From Methylosinus sp. Ce-a6 (GTDB lineage: Bacteria; Pseudomonadota; Alphaproteobacteria; Rhizobiales; Beijerinckiaceae): a stretch of 64,000 nt of DNA. The DNA lies in the NCBI RefSeq assembly GCF_009811655.1, contig NZ_BGJX01000008.1:83391-147390 (forward strand), read 5' to 3'. The notes under the pieces were generated by a model that did not search any database, was not told where the DNA came from, and worked only from the letters and a program-made list of their open reading frames with translations. Shown here piece by piece: positions 41,338 through 48,966 of this stretch. How positions within the stretch are numbered: position 1 is the stretch's first letter; each line of letters starts with the position of its first letter. A program made the translations under genes and the position numbers.

Positions 41338-41399
41338 GTTATTTGGATTCGCATGTTCTTTTCCGAAAACCGCTTCGCACTTTTCGGGAACATGCTCTA
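41338..41399. repeat. 62-bp dispersed repeat, copy 1
   Basis: This block (starts GTTATTTGGATTCGCATGTT, ends GGGAACATGCTCTA) is identical over all 62 bases to 48876-48937. It contains an inverted repeat (CGCATGTTC...GAACATG with TTTTCCGAAAA inside). The last three bases, CTA, form the TAG stop of the LysR gene on the minus strand. A related palindromic half lies just left of it (GCTCGAGCGGAAAGCGCTCTAG). Confidence 0.9.
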
Positions 41400-42299
41400 A
41401 GGCGCGCAAGGCGGGCGTATAGCGAAGGCCTGTGTCAGGAATTCGATGAAGCGTCGCGCCTTGGAAGGAACATGCCGGCGGCTCGGCTGCACGACGAAGA
41501 CGCCGAGCGGCTCGACCATATGATCGGCGAGAATCTGCTCCAGCGCGCCGCTGCGCAAATAATCCAGCACGTAGAATTCCGGAGCGCAGACGAGCCCGAG
41601 ACCGCGCGCCGCCATGGCGCAGAGCGCCTCGGCGCTATTGCTGGCGAAACGGCTCGATAGGCGCACGACCTCCGGGCCCTCGGGACCGGCGAAAGGCCAG
41701 GCCGCTCCGATCGTCGCTTGGCTGTAGCGCAGGCACTCGTGGCCGGCGAGATCGGCCGGCCGCGTGGGACGCCCGCGCCGATCGAGATAAGAGGGCGCGC
41801 CGCAGACCATGAGCTTGGTCGAGGCGATGCGGCTCACGACCAGCGAACTGTCGGCGAGCCGGCCGATGCGAATGGCGAGATCGAAATTCTCCTCGACGAG
41901 ATCGACATATCGGTCGTCGACGGAAAGCTCGACATCGACCTTTGGAAAGCGCTGAGCGAATTCGGCGACGAGCGGCGCGATAAATCTATTGCCGAAGAAG
42001 GCGGGCGCGCTGACGCGCAGCCGTCCGACGGGCTCGGCGGCGCGGCTCGTCGCCTCCTGCTCGGCCGATAGGATCGCGTCGAGAATTTCGCGGCAGCGGG
42101 CGGCGTAGGACGCCCCCGCCTCGGTGAGGCCGACCGCGCGCGTCGTGCGATTGAGAAGCCGCAGGCCGAGATGGGCCTCGAGGTCCATGATATGTTTGCT
42201 CGCCATGGCCCGGGAGAGACCGAGCCGCGTCGCGGCTTCGGTGAAGCTCCCCGTCTCGGCGACGGCGACGAAGGCGCGCATGGCTTGCAGCAGATCCAT
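41397..42299 (-). CDS. LysR-family transcriptional regulator
   Basis: The protein has 300 residues. The N-terminal winged HTH runs over residues 1-60 (MRAFVAVAETGSFTEAATRL, then GLSRAMASKHIMDLEAHLGL), and the effector domain starts RLRVSAPAFFGNRFIAPLV. It belongs to the DmlR/YhaJ-like branch. It is divergent from the WrbA-like flavoprotein gene, with 172 bases between, so it likely controls that gene and itself, probably on sensing quinone or electrophile stress. Its stop codon is the first TAG of a dispersed repeat, so its C terminus may have been trimmed or extended by the insertion. Confidence 0.9.
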   Translation of the reverse strand: MDLLQAMRAFVAVAETGSFTEAATRLGLSRAMASKHIMDLEAHLGLRLLNRTTRAVGLTEAGASYAARCREILDAILSAEQEATSRAAEPVGRLRVSAPAFFGNRFIAPLVAEFAQRFPKVDVELSVDDRYVDLVEENFDLAIRIGRLADSSLVVSRIASTKLMVCGAPSYLDRRGRPTRPADLAGHECLRYSQATIGAAWPFAGPEGPEVVRLSSRFASNSAEALCAMAARGLGLVCAPEFYVLDYLRSGALEQILADHMVEPLGVFVVQPSRRHVPSKARRFIEFLTQAFAIRPPCAP

Positions 42300-42471
42300 T
42301 GTTCGACACCATAGAACAATCAATTCGATTATCGGTGAATTATTTCAAAGCCGACGCGGATTAGCTTTCGCCTCGTCGAGGCCGGCGTCGCCGGCGCAAA
42401 ATCAGATCGAGGCCCAAACGACCTTTGCCGCGAAAATCAATGGCGGCTGGTCGATTTGACGGGAGGCTCTC

Positions 42472-43038
42472 ATGACTCATATCGCGATCGTCTATCACAG
42501 CGGCTACGGCCATACGGCGAAACAGGCGGAGGCGGTCGCGCGCGGCGCGGCCTCGGTTCCCGGCGCGACGGCGCAATTGGTGAAGGCGGAGGACGCCGAA
42601 GCCCATTGGGGCGATCTGCAGAAGGCGGACGCCATCGTCTTCGGCGCGCCGACCTATATGGGCGGCGTCTCCGCGCCGTTCAAAGCCTTCATGGACGCCA
42701 GCTCGAAGAGCTGGTTCACGCAGGATTGGAAGGACAAGATCGCCGCCGGCTTCACCAATTCGGCGAGCCAGAGCGGCGACAAGCTCTCCACCCTGCTGCA
42801 GCTCGCCGTCTTCGCGGCCCAGCACGGCATGATCTGGGTGGGGCTGGGCGTGCTTCCCGGCAATAATTCGAGCAAGGGCAGCGTCGAGGATGTGAACCGG
42901 CTCGGCAGCTTTCTCGGCGCCATGGCGCAATCCAACGCCGACCAGGGCCCGGAATTCGGCCCGCCCCAGGCCGATCTGAAGACGGCCGAGCTTTTGGGCG
43001 AGCGGGTGGCGAAGACGGCGATCCGCTGGCGCGGCTGA
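42472..43038 (+). CDS. WrbA-like flavodoxin-fold NAD(P)H oxidoreductase
   Basis: The protein has 188 residues. IAIVYHSGYGHTAKQAEAVA gives the FMN phosphate-binding loop, FGAPTYMGGVSAPFKAFMD (about 58) and GFTNSASQSGDK (about 97) match the flavodoxin/WrbA fold, and GVLPGNNSS follows. Members reduce quinones by two electrons and protect against redox cycling. It is shorter than canonical WrbA and lacks the insertion, so I keep the family name general. Divergent LysR control is likely. GGGAGGCTC precedes the ATG. Confidence 0.87.
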   Translation: MTHIAIVYHSGYGHTAKQAEAVARGAASVPGATAQLVKAEDAEAHWGDLQKADAIVFGAPTYMGGVSAPFKAFMDASSKSWFTQDWKDKIAAGFTNSASQSGDKLSTLLQLAVFAAQHGMIWVGLGVLPGNNSSKGSVEDVNRLGSFLGAMAQSNADQGPEFGPPQADLKTAELLGERVAKTAIRWRG

Positions 43039-43101
43039 GCGTTTCATTCGGCCGGCGCACGCGCTAAACAAAGGGCCTGTCCGCGACGAGAGGTCAGGCC
43101 C

Positions 43102-43878
43102 TTGCGCATCGCCAGTTGGAACGTCAATTCCGTCCGCCAGCGGCTGGAGCCGCTCACCGCCTATCTGCGCGACGTCGCGCCGGATGTGCTCTGCCTGCAG
43201 GAGATCAAATGCGAGGACGCCGCCTTCCCGCGCGCCGAGATCGAGGACTTGGGCTATAATGTCGAGACGCATGGGCAGAAGACGTTCAACGGCGTCGCCA
43301 TTCTCTCCAAGCACAGAATAGAGGTCGTGCGCGGCCTGCCGAAATTCGAGCATGATCCGCAGGCCCGCTACATAGAGGCGGTGGTCTCGACCGACCATGG
43401 CGCGCTGCGCGTCGCCAGCATCTATCTGCCCAACGGCAATCCGCCCGAGACGGAAAAATACGCCTATAAGCTCGCCTTCATGGATTGCCTCATCGCCCAT
43501 GCGGCGAGCCTTCTGGCGCTCGAGGAACAGGTCGTGCTCGCCGGCGACTATAATGTCATTCCGGCGCGAGGCGACGTCTATGATCCGGTCGGCTGGGCCG
43601 GCGACGCGCTGTTCCTGCCGCAGACGCGCGCTAAATTCCAGGAGCTGCTGAACCTCGGCTATACGGAGGCGCTGCGCGCTTCGACCGATGCGACCGGGCT
43701 CTATACTTTCTGGGATTATCAGGCCGGCGCCTGGCAGAAGAACAATGGGCTCCGCATCGACCATCTGCTGCTCTCGCCGCAGGCCGCCGACCGCTTGCAG
43801 AGCGTGACGATCGACAAGGAGCTGCGCGCCGGCGCGAAGCCCTCCGATCACGTGCCGATCCGATGCGAGCTCGAGTGA
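43102..43878 (+). CDS. xthA: Exodeoxyribonuclease III
   Basis: The protein has 258 residues. The EEP nuclease motifs are WNVNSVRQRL (6), LQEIKCED with the metal-binding Glu, TFNGVAILS, LAGDYNVIPARGD (Asp/Asn about 150), and the C-terminal RIDHLLLS and SDHVPIRCEL with the catalytic His. It cleaves AP sites and degrades 3' ends in base-excision repair. The start codon is TTG at 43102 with GAGAGG eight bases before it; no ATG fits the conserved N terminus. Confidence 0.94.
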   Translation: MRIASWNVNSVRQRLEPLTAYLRDVAPDVLCLQEIKCEDAAFPRAEIEDLGYNVETHGQKTFNGVAILSKHRIEVVRGLPKFEHDPQARYIEAVVSTDHGALRVASIYLPNGNPPETEKYAYKLAFMDCLIAHAASLLALEEQVVLAGDYNVIPARGDVYDPVGWAGDALFLPQTRAKFQELLNLGYTEALRASTDATGLYTFWDYQAGAWQKNNGLRIDHLLLSPQAADRLQSVTIDKELRAGAKPSDHVPIRCELE

Positions 43879-43885
43879 CCGGGGC

Positions 43886-43967
43886 CGTCATCGCGAGGAG
43901 CGCAGCGACGAAACGATCCAGGGGCCGCCCCACGGCTCTGGATCGCTTCGCTCCGCTCGCAATGACG
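43886..43967. repeat. Palindromic CGTCATYGCGAG-type dispersed repeat
   Basis: CGTCATCGCGAGGAGCGCAG on the left pairs with CTCCGCTCGCAATGACG on the right, and inner ACGATCCAGGGGCCG/CGGCTCTGGATCG also mirror. This about 82-base imperfect palindrome is a well-known dispersed repeat type of alphaproteobacteria. It sits between xthA and holC. Confidence 0.8.
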
Positions 43968-43990
43968 GAGCGCGGAGGGTGGCGCGGGCC

Positions 43991-44458
43991 ATGACCGACG
44001 TCTGGTTCTACCATCTCCAGCGGCGCCCGCTCGAGAGCGCTTTGCCCAAGCTGCTCGAGCTCTCGCTCGCGCGCGGCTGGCGCGTCGTGGTGCAGGCGAC
44101 GAGCGAGCGGCGCCTCGAGGCGCTCGACGATCTCTTATGGTCCTATTCGCCGGAGAGCTTTCTGCCGCATGGCGCGCAAAAGGACGGCGATCCCGAGAGC
44201 CAGCCCATTTTCCTCACGATCGGGCCGGACAATCCCAATCGCGCCCATGTGCGCTTTTTCGTCGAGAATGCGGAGCTTTCTCCCGTGCTCGCCGATGCGC
44301 GGAGCGCGCCGGAAGAGCGCGCGATACTGATGTTCGACGGCAATGACGAGGCGGCGGCGCCGGCCGCGCGCGAGCAATGGCGGCGGCTGAAGACGGAGGG
44401 GCACACGCTCTCCTACTGGCGCCAGAGCGAGGAAGGCAAATGGGAGAAACAGGCGTGA
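43991..44458 (+). CDS. holC: DNA polymerase III chi subunit
   Basis: The protein has 155 residues. MTDVWFYHLQRRPLESALPK, the LDDLLWSYSPESFLPHGAQ segment (about 50-68) and the following PIFLTIGPDNPNRAHVRFFV match HolC, which links the clamp loader to single-strand-binding protein at the replication fork. The ATG at 43991 is preferred to the upstream one at 43979. The stop overlaps the GTG of the following methyltransferase gene. Confidence 0.93.
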   Translation: MTDVWFYHLQRRPLESALPKLLELSLARGWRVVVQATSERRLEALDDLLWSYSPESFLPHGAQKDGDPESQPIFLTIGPDNPNRAHVRFFVENAELSPVLADARSAPEERAILMFDGNDEAAAPAAREQWRRLKTEGHTLSYWRQSEEGKWEKQA

Positions 44459-45150
44459 ACGAGGAGTTTTTCGCGCGCCGCGCCGCCGCGAGGGCGCGTC
44501 TCGACGCGATCGATCCGCATAAGAGGGCGGGCGGCGCTACGGCCGATCCGCAGCGCAAGGACTGGTTCGAGGCCGTCTATCGCCTCGCCGAGGGCGATGC
44601 GGCGAATGTGCCCTGGGCCAATCTCGCGCCCCATCCGCTGCTCGCGGACTGGCTGGCGACGCGCCGTCTCGACCACCTCCGCGCGCTCGATATCGGCTGC
44701 GGGCTCGGCGACAACGCCGAGGCGCTCGCCGCCGCCGGCGCCCGCGTGACGGCCTTCGATCTCGTCGAGAACGCCGTCGCCTGGGCGAAGCGCCGCTTTC
44801 CGCGGAGCGCGGTCGATTATCGCGCGGCCGATCTCTTCGCCGCGCCGCCGGAATGGCGCGGCGGCTTCGATCTCGTCCATGAATGCTACACGCTGCAGGC
44901 GCTCCCCGATTCGCTGCTGGACGAAGCGGCGCAGGCGCTCGCCTCGCTCATTGCGCCGGGCGGGCTGCTGCTCGTCATCGCGCGGGCCCGCGACGAGGGA
45001 CAGGAGGTCGCCGGCCCCCCATGGCCGCTGCCGCCGAGCCGGATCGCGGCGCTCGCTGTGGGCGGCTTGCGTTGCGAGACGCTCGAGGATATTCCCGCGA
45101 CCGACGCCATGGTCCGCCATTGGCGGGCGGCCTTTCGCCGAGACGGCTGA
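44455..45150 (+). CDS. Class I SAM-dependent methyltransferase
   Basis: The protein has 231 residues. The SAM-binding motif ALDIGCGLGDNAEALAAAG (about 80-98) is followed by VTAFDLVENAVAWAKRRF and the post-motif segments LVHECYTLQALP and LIAPGGLLLVI. The family is close to thiopurine/TehB-type methyltransferases. The substrate is unknown. The GTG at 44455 overlaps the holC stop (GTGA) and has GGGAG eight bases upstream; an ATG at 44440 is an alternative. Confidence 0.84.
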   Translation: MNEEFFARRAAARARLDAIDPHKRAGGATADPQRKDWFEAVYRLAEGDAANVPWANLAPHPLLADWLATRRLDHLRALDIGCGLGDNAEALAAAGARVTAFDLVENAVAWAKRRFPRSAVDYRAADLFAAPPEWRGGFDLVHECYTLQALPDSLLDEAAQALASLIAPGGLLLVIARARDEGQEVAGPPWPLPPSRIAALAVGGLRCETLEDIPATDAMVRHWRAAFRRDG

Positions 45151-45206
45151 CGGGCGATTTGCGAGCCTGAAGGCTCGCTCCGCTTCGATCGTGGAACGGG
45201 AGCGAA

Positions 45207-46265
45207 ATGACCGACGCGCCGCTACTCTCGATCAAGGGCGCGTCCAAGCGCTTCGGCGCGGTCACGGCGCTCGAGGACGTGTCGCTCGAGGTCGGCGGGG
45301 GCGAATTCTTCGCGCTGCTCGGCCCGTCCGGCTGCGGCAAGACCACGCTGATGCGCCTCGTCGCCGGCTTCGAGACATTGGACTCCGGCCGCGTCGAGAT
45401 CGCGGGCGCCGACATGAGCGGCGCGCCGCCGCATCGCCGGCCCGTCAATCTGATGTTCCAATCCTATGCGCTGTTCCCGCATCTCTCTGTGTTCGAGAAC
45501 ATCGCCTTCGGCCTGCGCCGGCAGGGCGCGGGCAAAACGGAGATCGCCGCGCGCGTCGCCGAGCTCTTGCAGATCGTGCGGCTCGAGGGCGTCGAGACGC
45601 GCCGCCCGGACCAGCTCTCCGGCGGGCAGCGCCAGCGCGTCGCGCTCGCCCGCGCGCTCGCGCCGAGGCCGAGGCTGCTGCTGCTCGACGAGCCCTTGGG
45701 CGCGCTCGACCGCCAGTTGCGCGAGGAGACGCAATTCCAGATCAAGGAAATCCAACGCCGGCTGAAGACGAGCTTCGTCGTCGTCACCCATGACCAGGAC
45801 GAGGCGCTGGTGATGGCCGACCGCATCGCCGTGATGCGCGCCGGCCGCATCGAGCAGATCGGCGCGCCGGCGGAGGTCTATGAGCGTCCGGCGACGCGCT
45901 TCGTCGCCTCCTTCATCGGGCAGATGAATTTCCTCGAGGGCCACATGGAGAGCGGCGCCTTCGTCGGCCCTTTCGGCCGCCTGCCGGCCGGCGACGACGG
46001 CCTCGAAGACGGCGCGAAAGCCGTGCTCGCCATTCGCCCGGAGCGGCTCGCCATCGCGCCGGCGAGCGAAGCGGCCGAAGGCTTGCGCGGCGTGATCGAG
46101 GATGTCGCCTTTCGCGGCGAGACGACGCATTTTCGCCTGCGCCTTTCCGGCGGCGAGACTTTGCGCGTCTCGCGCGGCGCCGATGGCGGGCGATCCTTCT
46201 CCATCGGCGACGCCGCGCGCGTCTCCTTCCCGCCTTCGGCCGCGCGCCTTTTTGCGAGCGAATAA
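45207..46265 (+). CDS. ABC transporter ATPase, polyamine/PotA-like
   Basis: The protein has 352 residues. Walker A is LLGPSGCGKTTLMR (about 38), the Q loop QSYALFPHLSVFENIAFGL, signature LSGGQRQRVALARAL (about 136), Walker B LLLLDEPLGALD and the switch VVVTHDQDEAL. The C-terminal TOBE/OB regulatory domain (about 240-350) marks the PotA/spermidine-putrescine group. It powers the two permeases encoded next, whose genes overlap head to tail with it (TAATG). A substrate-binding protein gene is absent from this locus. Confidence 0.9.
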   Translation: MTDAPLLSIKGASKRFGAVTALEDVSLEVGGGEFFALLGPSGCGKTTLMRLVAGFETLDSGRVEIAGADMSGAPPHRRPVNLMFQSYALFPHLSVFENIAFGLRRQGAGKTEIAARVAELLQIVRLEGVETRRPDQLSGGQRQRVALARALAPRPRLLLLDEPLGALDRQLREETQFQIKEIQRRLKTSFVVVTHDQDEALVMADRIAVMRAGRIEQIGAPAEVYERPATRFVASFIGQMNFLEGHMESGAFVGPFGRLPAGDDGLEDGAKAVLAIRPERLAIAPASEAAEGLRGVIEDVAFRGETTHFRLRLSGGETLRVSRGADGGRSFSIGDAARVSFPPSAARLFASE

Positions 46266-47182
46266 TGCCGGAGAGCGGCAAGAGACGAAAGCTCACCCGC
46301 GGCGAGATGCTCGTCATCGCGGCGCCCTACGCCTGGATCGCGCTGTTCTTCCTCGCGCCCTTCGCGCTGATCGTCAAAATCTCGCTGTCGCAGCCGGCGC
46401 AGACGCGACCGCCCTATGAGCCCGTCCTCGACCTCGCGAATGGCGTCGCCGGCCTTTTCGAGAAGCTCTCGCAGTTCGGCTTGGGCGCCTATCGCGGCCT
46501 CGCCGAGGACAATCTCTATCTCGACTCCTATCTCTCCTCGCTGACGATCGCCGGCGTCGCGACGCTGATTTGCCTCATCGTCGCCTATCCGTTCGCTTTG
46601 GCCATTGCGCGCGCGCCACGGCGATTGCGGCCCATTCTCATCGGCTTTGCGGTGGCGCCCTTCTGGACGAGCTTTCTCATCCGCGTCTATGCCTGGATCG
46701 CGCTGCTGAAGGACGAGGGCCTCATCAATCACGCGCTGATGGCGCTCGGCCTCATCGACGCGCCTTTGCCCATGTTCGCGACGAGCGGCGCTGTCGTCGT
46801 CGGCATCGTCTATTCCTATCTTCCCTTCATGCTGCTGCCGCTCTATGCGGCGATCGAGGGACAAGACGCTTCGCTCCGCGAGGCCGCCGCCGATCTCGGC
46901 GCGACGCCGCTGCAGGTCTTCCTGCATGTCACCCTGCCCTTGTCGCGGCGTGGGATCGTCGCCGGCGCGCTGCTCGTCTTCATTCCGGCGGTCGGCGAAT
47001 TCGTCATTCCCGACCTCCTCGGCGGCTCCGACACTCTGATGATCGGCCGCACTCTGTGGAACGACTTCTTCGCCAATCGCGATTGGCCGGCGGCTTCGGC
47101 GGCCGCGGTGGCGCTGCTCGCTCTGCTGCTGTTTCCCATCCTCCTCTATGAGCGCGCGCAGTTGCGCGAGGACGCGCGATGA
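46265..47182 (+). CDS. Polyamine-type ABC permease (PotB/PotH-like)
   Basis: This 305-residue permease has six membrane helices and the EAA loop EAAADLGATPLQVFLHVTLPL (about 208-228), the contact site for the ATPase. The N-terminal GEMLVIAAPYAWIALFFLAPFALIVKISLS is typical of PotB/PotH. Here the long first periplasmic loop (about 45-85) is also conserved in the family. The gene overlaps the ATPase gene by one base and the next permease gene by four bases. Confidence 0.9.
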   Translation: MPESGKRRKLTRGEMLVIAAPYAWIALFFLAPFALIVKISLSQPAQTRPPYEPVLDLANGVAGLFEKLSQFGLGAYRGLAEDNLYLDSYLSSLTIAGVATLICLIVAYPFALAIARAPRRLRPILIGFAVAPFWTSFLIRVYAWIALLKDEGLINHALMALGLIDAPLPMFATSGAVVVGIVYSYLPFMLLPLYAAIEGQDASLREAAADLGATPLQVFLHVTLPLSRRGIVAGALLVFIPAVGEFVIPDLLGGSDTLMIGRTLWNDFFANRDWPAASAAAVALLALLLFPILLYERAQLREDAR

Positions 47183-47973
47183 ACGCCGCGCGCCTCGCCC
47201 GCCTCGGCGCGCTCGTCGCCGGCTTCGTGTTTCTCTACGGGCCGATCGTCATTCTGGCGACGATGAGCTTCAACGCCTCGCGGCTGGTGACGGTATGGGG
47301 CGGCTTCTCCACCAAATGGTACGCGGCGCTTTTTCACGACGAGCAGATGCTGCGCGCCGCGCAGATCAGCCTCGCCGCCGCCGCGCTCTCCGCGCTCATC
47401 GCAACGATCAACGGGCTGCTGGCGGCGCTGGCGCTCGCGCGTTTCGGCGCCTTCCGCACCCGCGCTCTCTTCGCGGGCTCGATCTATGCGCCGCTGGTGA
47501 TGCCGGAGGTCGTGCTCGGCCTCGGGCTCCTGCTGGTCTTCGTCGCATTCGGCGTCGAGCGCGGCTTCCTCACGCTCGTTCTGGCGCACGCCTCCTTCAC
47601 AATGTGCTTCGCGACGGTGATGATCCATGCGGCGCTGAAAGGCTGCGACCGCACGCTCGAGGAGGCGGCGATGGATCTGGGCGCGACGCCTGTTCGCGCC
47701 TTCGCGCTCGTCACTCTGCCGCTGATCGCGCCGAGCGTCGTCAGCGCCTATCTCCTGGCCTTCATCATCTCGCTCGACGATCTCGTCATAGCGAGCTTCG
47801 CCACCGGGCCCGGCGCGACGACTTTGCCGATGCGCATCTATTCGCAGGTGCGGCTCGGCGTGTCGCCGGAGGTCAACGCCATTTCGACGCTGCTGCTCGG
47901 CTTCGTCGCCGCCGCTCTCGGCCTGTCGGCGCTCATCACCCGCGGCCGCGCCGAGGGCGGCGGGGCCGGGTGA
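47179..47973 (+). CDS. Polyamine-type ABC permease (PotC/PotI-like)
   Basis: This 264-residue permease has six helices and the EAA loop EEAAMDLGATPVRAFALVTL (about 158-177). The VFLYGPIVILATMSFNASRLV start and the DLVIASFATGPGATTLPMRI segment match PotC/PotI. It forms the heteromeric channel with the upstream permease. The gene ends 48 bases before the TacA-like antitoxin gene. No periplasmic binding protein follows, so one must come from elsewhere. Confidence 0.9.
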   Translation: MNAARLARLGALVAGFVFLYGPIVILATMSFNASRLVTVWGGFSTKWYAALFHDEQMLRAAQISLAAAALSALIATINGLLAALALARFGAFRTRALFAGSIYAPLVMPEVVLGLGLLLVFVAFGVERGFLTLVLAHASFTMCFATVMIHAALKGCDRTLEEAAMDLGATPVRAFALVTLPLIAPSVVSAYLLAFIISLDDLVIASFATGPGATTLPMRIYSQVRLGVSPEVNAISTLLLGFVAAALGLSALITRGRAEGGGAG

Positions 47974-48021
47974 GCGCCGCAGATGTCGACATTGTAAACA
48001 CACCATCCCATTTTTGCGGAC

Positions 48022-48312
48022 ATGAAATCCCCGCAGCCGCTCGCCGAAGTCAACATCCATCTGCGCGCCCGCGAGCAGGACAGATCGCTCATCGACCAGG
48101 CGGCCGAATTGATGGGAGCCAACCGCTCGCAATTCATGTTGGCCTCCGCCTTGAGCGCGGCCAAGAATGTCCTTCTAGACCAGACGACCCTTTATGCAGA
48201 CCGCCGAGCCTTTCGCGAAGTTCTGGACTGGTTGGACGCGCCGGCGTCGACCGAGGAAGAAATGGGCATGAAACGGCTCGCCTCGAGCAAGGCCCCCTGG
48301 CGGCGTGGCTGA
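48022..48312 (+). CDS. DUF1778/TacA-type antitoxin
   Basis: The protein has 96 residues. The N-terminal ribbon-helix-helix (EVNIHLRAREQDRSLIDQAA, then ELMGANRSQFML) is the DUF1778 domain, and the tail RRAFREVLDWLDAPASTEEE blocks the acetyltransferase toxin in TacAT systems. The antitoxin would repress its own operon with the toxin. Its stop overlaps the reconstructed GTG start of the toxin by eight bases, the usual coupling. The frame is intact. Confidence 0.88.
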   Translation: MKSPQPLAEVNIHLRAREQDRSLIDQAAELMGANRSQFMLASALSAAKNVLLDQTTLYADRRAFREVLDWLDAPASTEEEMGMKRLASSKAPWRRG

Positions 48313-48837
48313 GGCGCGACTTCCCCTCGACGCGCCTGCGCCGCTGAGCGAACACACGAGCTCTTGGAATTTCGGTCCGGCGAGGCGGTTCTCGACGAAT
48401 GGCTGCGCGAGCGCGCGCTCGCCAATATAGAGACAGGCGCCAGCAAGACTTATGTCCTCTGCCCGGCGGGGTCGCGACGGGTGATCGGCTTCTACGCGCT
48501 CTCCATGGGACAGATTCTCAATAGGGAGGCGCTGGGCTCGATGCGGCGAAACATGCCGAGACATATTCCGTCGGTGATCCTCGGGCGTCCCGCCATCGAC
48601 GAGAATTGGCAAGCACAGGGAATCGGCCGGGCTCTGCTTCACGACGCCCTATCGCGCGCCCTTCGCGCATCGCGCGACGTGTCCGCCCGTCTCCTCGTCG
48701 TTCACGCGATCTCGCCGGCGGCGGAAGGCTTCTATCGCCATCACGGCTTCGCGCGTTTGCCAGTCGAAACGCCGACGCTCGCGCTCGATCTCGTTAAGTT
48801 CGAGCAAATAAGCGGGAGCGAAAAAGACGAACGCTAG
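48305..48837 (+). pseudogene. TacT-type GNAT toxin, frameshifted near the N terminus
   Basis: Most of a GNAT toxin is readable from 48364: LEFRSGEAVLDEWLRERALA, acetyl-CoA loop QAQGIGRALLHDAL and the catalytic Tyr region AAEGFYRHHGF. The expected first 18 residues (VAEARLPLDAPAPLSEH) are in another frame, from GTG at 48305 up to about 48355. Inserting one C in GAACACACGAGC would rejoin them (EHHELLEF). Either one base has been lost or there is a sequencing error. A shorter protein could start at TTG 48364, lacking the first strand. The TAG stop is the first triplet of a dispersed repeat. Confidence 0.72.
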
Positions 48838-48938
48838 AGCGCATTCGGACAAATCATGTCCGAATGCGCTCTAGCGTTATTTGGATTCGCATGTTCTTTT
48901 CCGAAAACCGCTTCGCACTTTTCGGGAACATGCTCTAG
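48835..48938. repeat. Dispersed repeat, copy 2 (about 104 bp)
   Basis: This copy has the left palindrome TAGAGCGCATTCGGACAAAT...CATGTCCGAATGCGCTCTA and then 62 bases (48876-48937) identical to 41338-41399. Its two ends are inverted (TAGAGC and GCTCTA). The 5' TAG is the stop codon of the GNAT toxin frame. It is a non-coding element of the Rhizobiales 'TAGAGCATG...' type. Confidence 0.88.
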
Positions 48939-48966
48939 CCGTCGCAGCAACGAGACGAGGCGCCGC

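Noticed and set aside
41338..48937. The two identical 62-base blocks considered as attachment sites of an integrated element
   Set aside because: The 7.5 kb between them holds housekeeping genes (pyrF-side LysR, xthA, holC, ABC transporter) with native composition and no integrase. Flanking palindromes show they are dispersed repeats.
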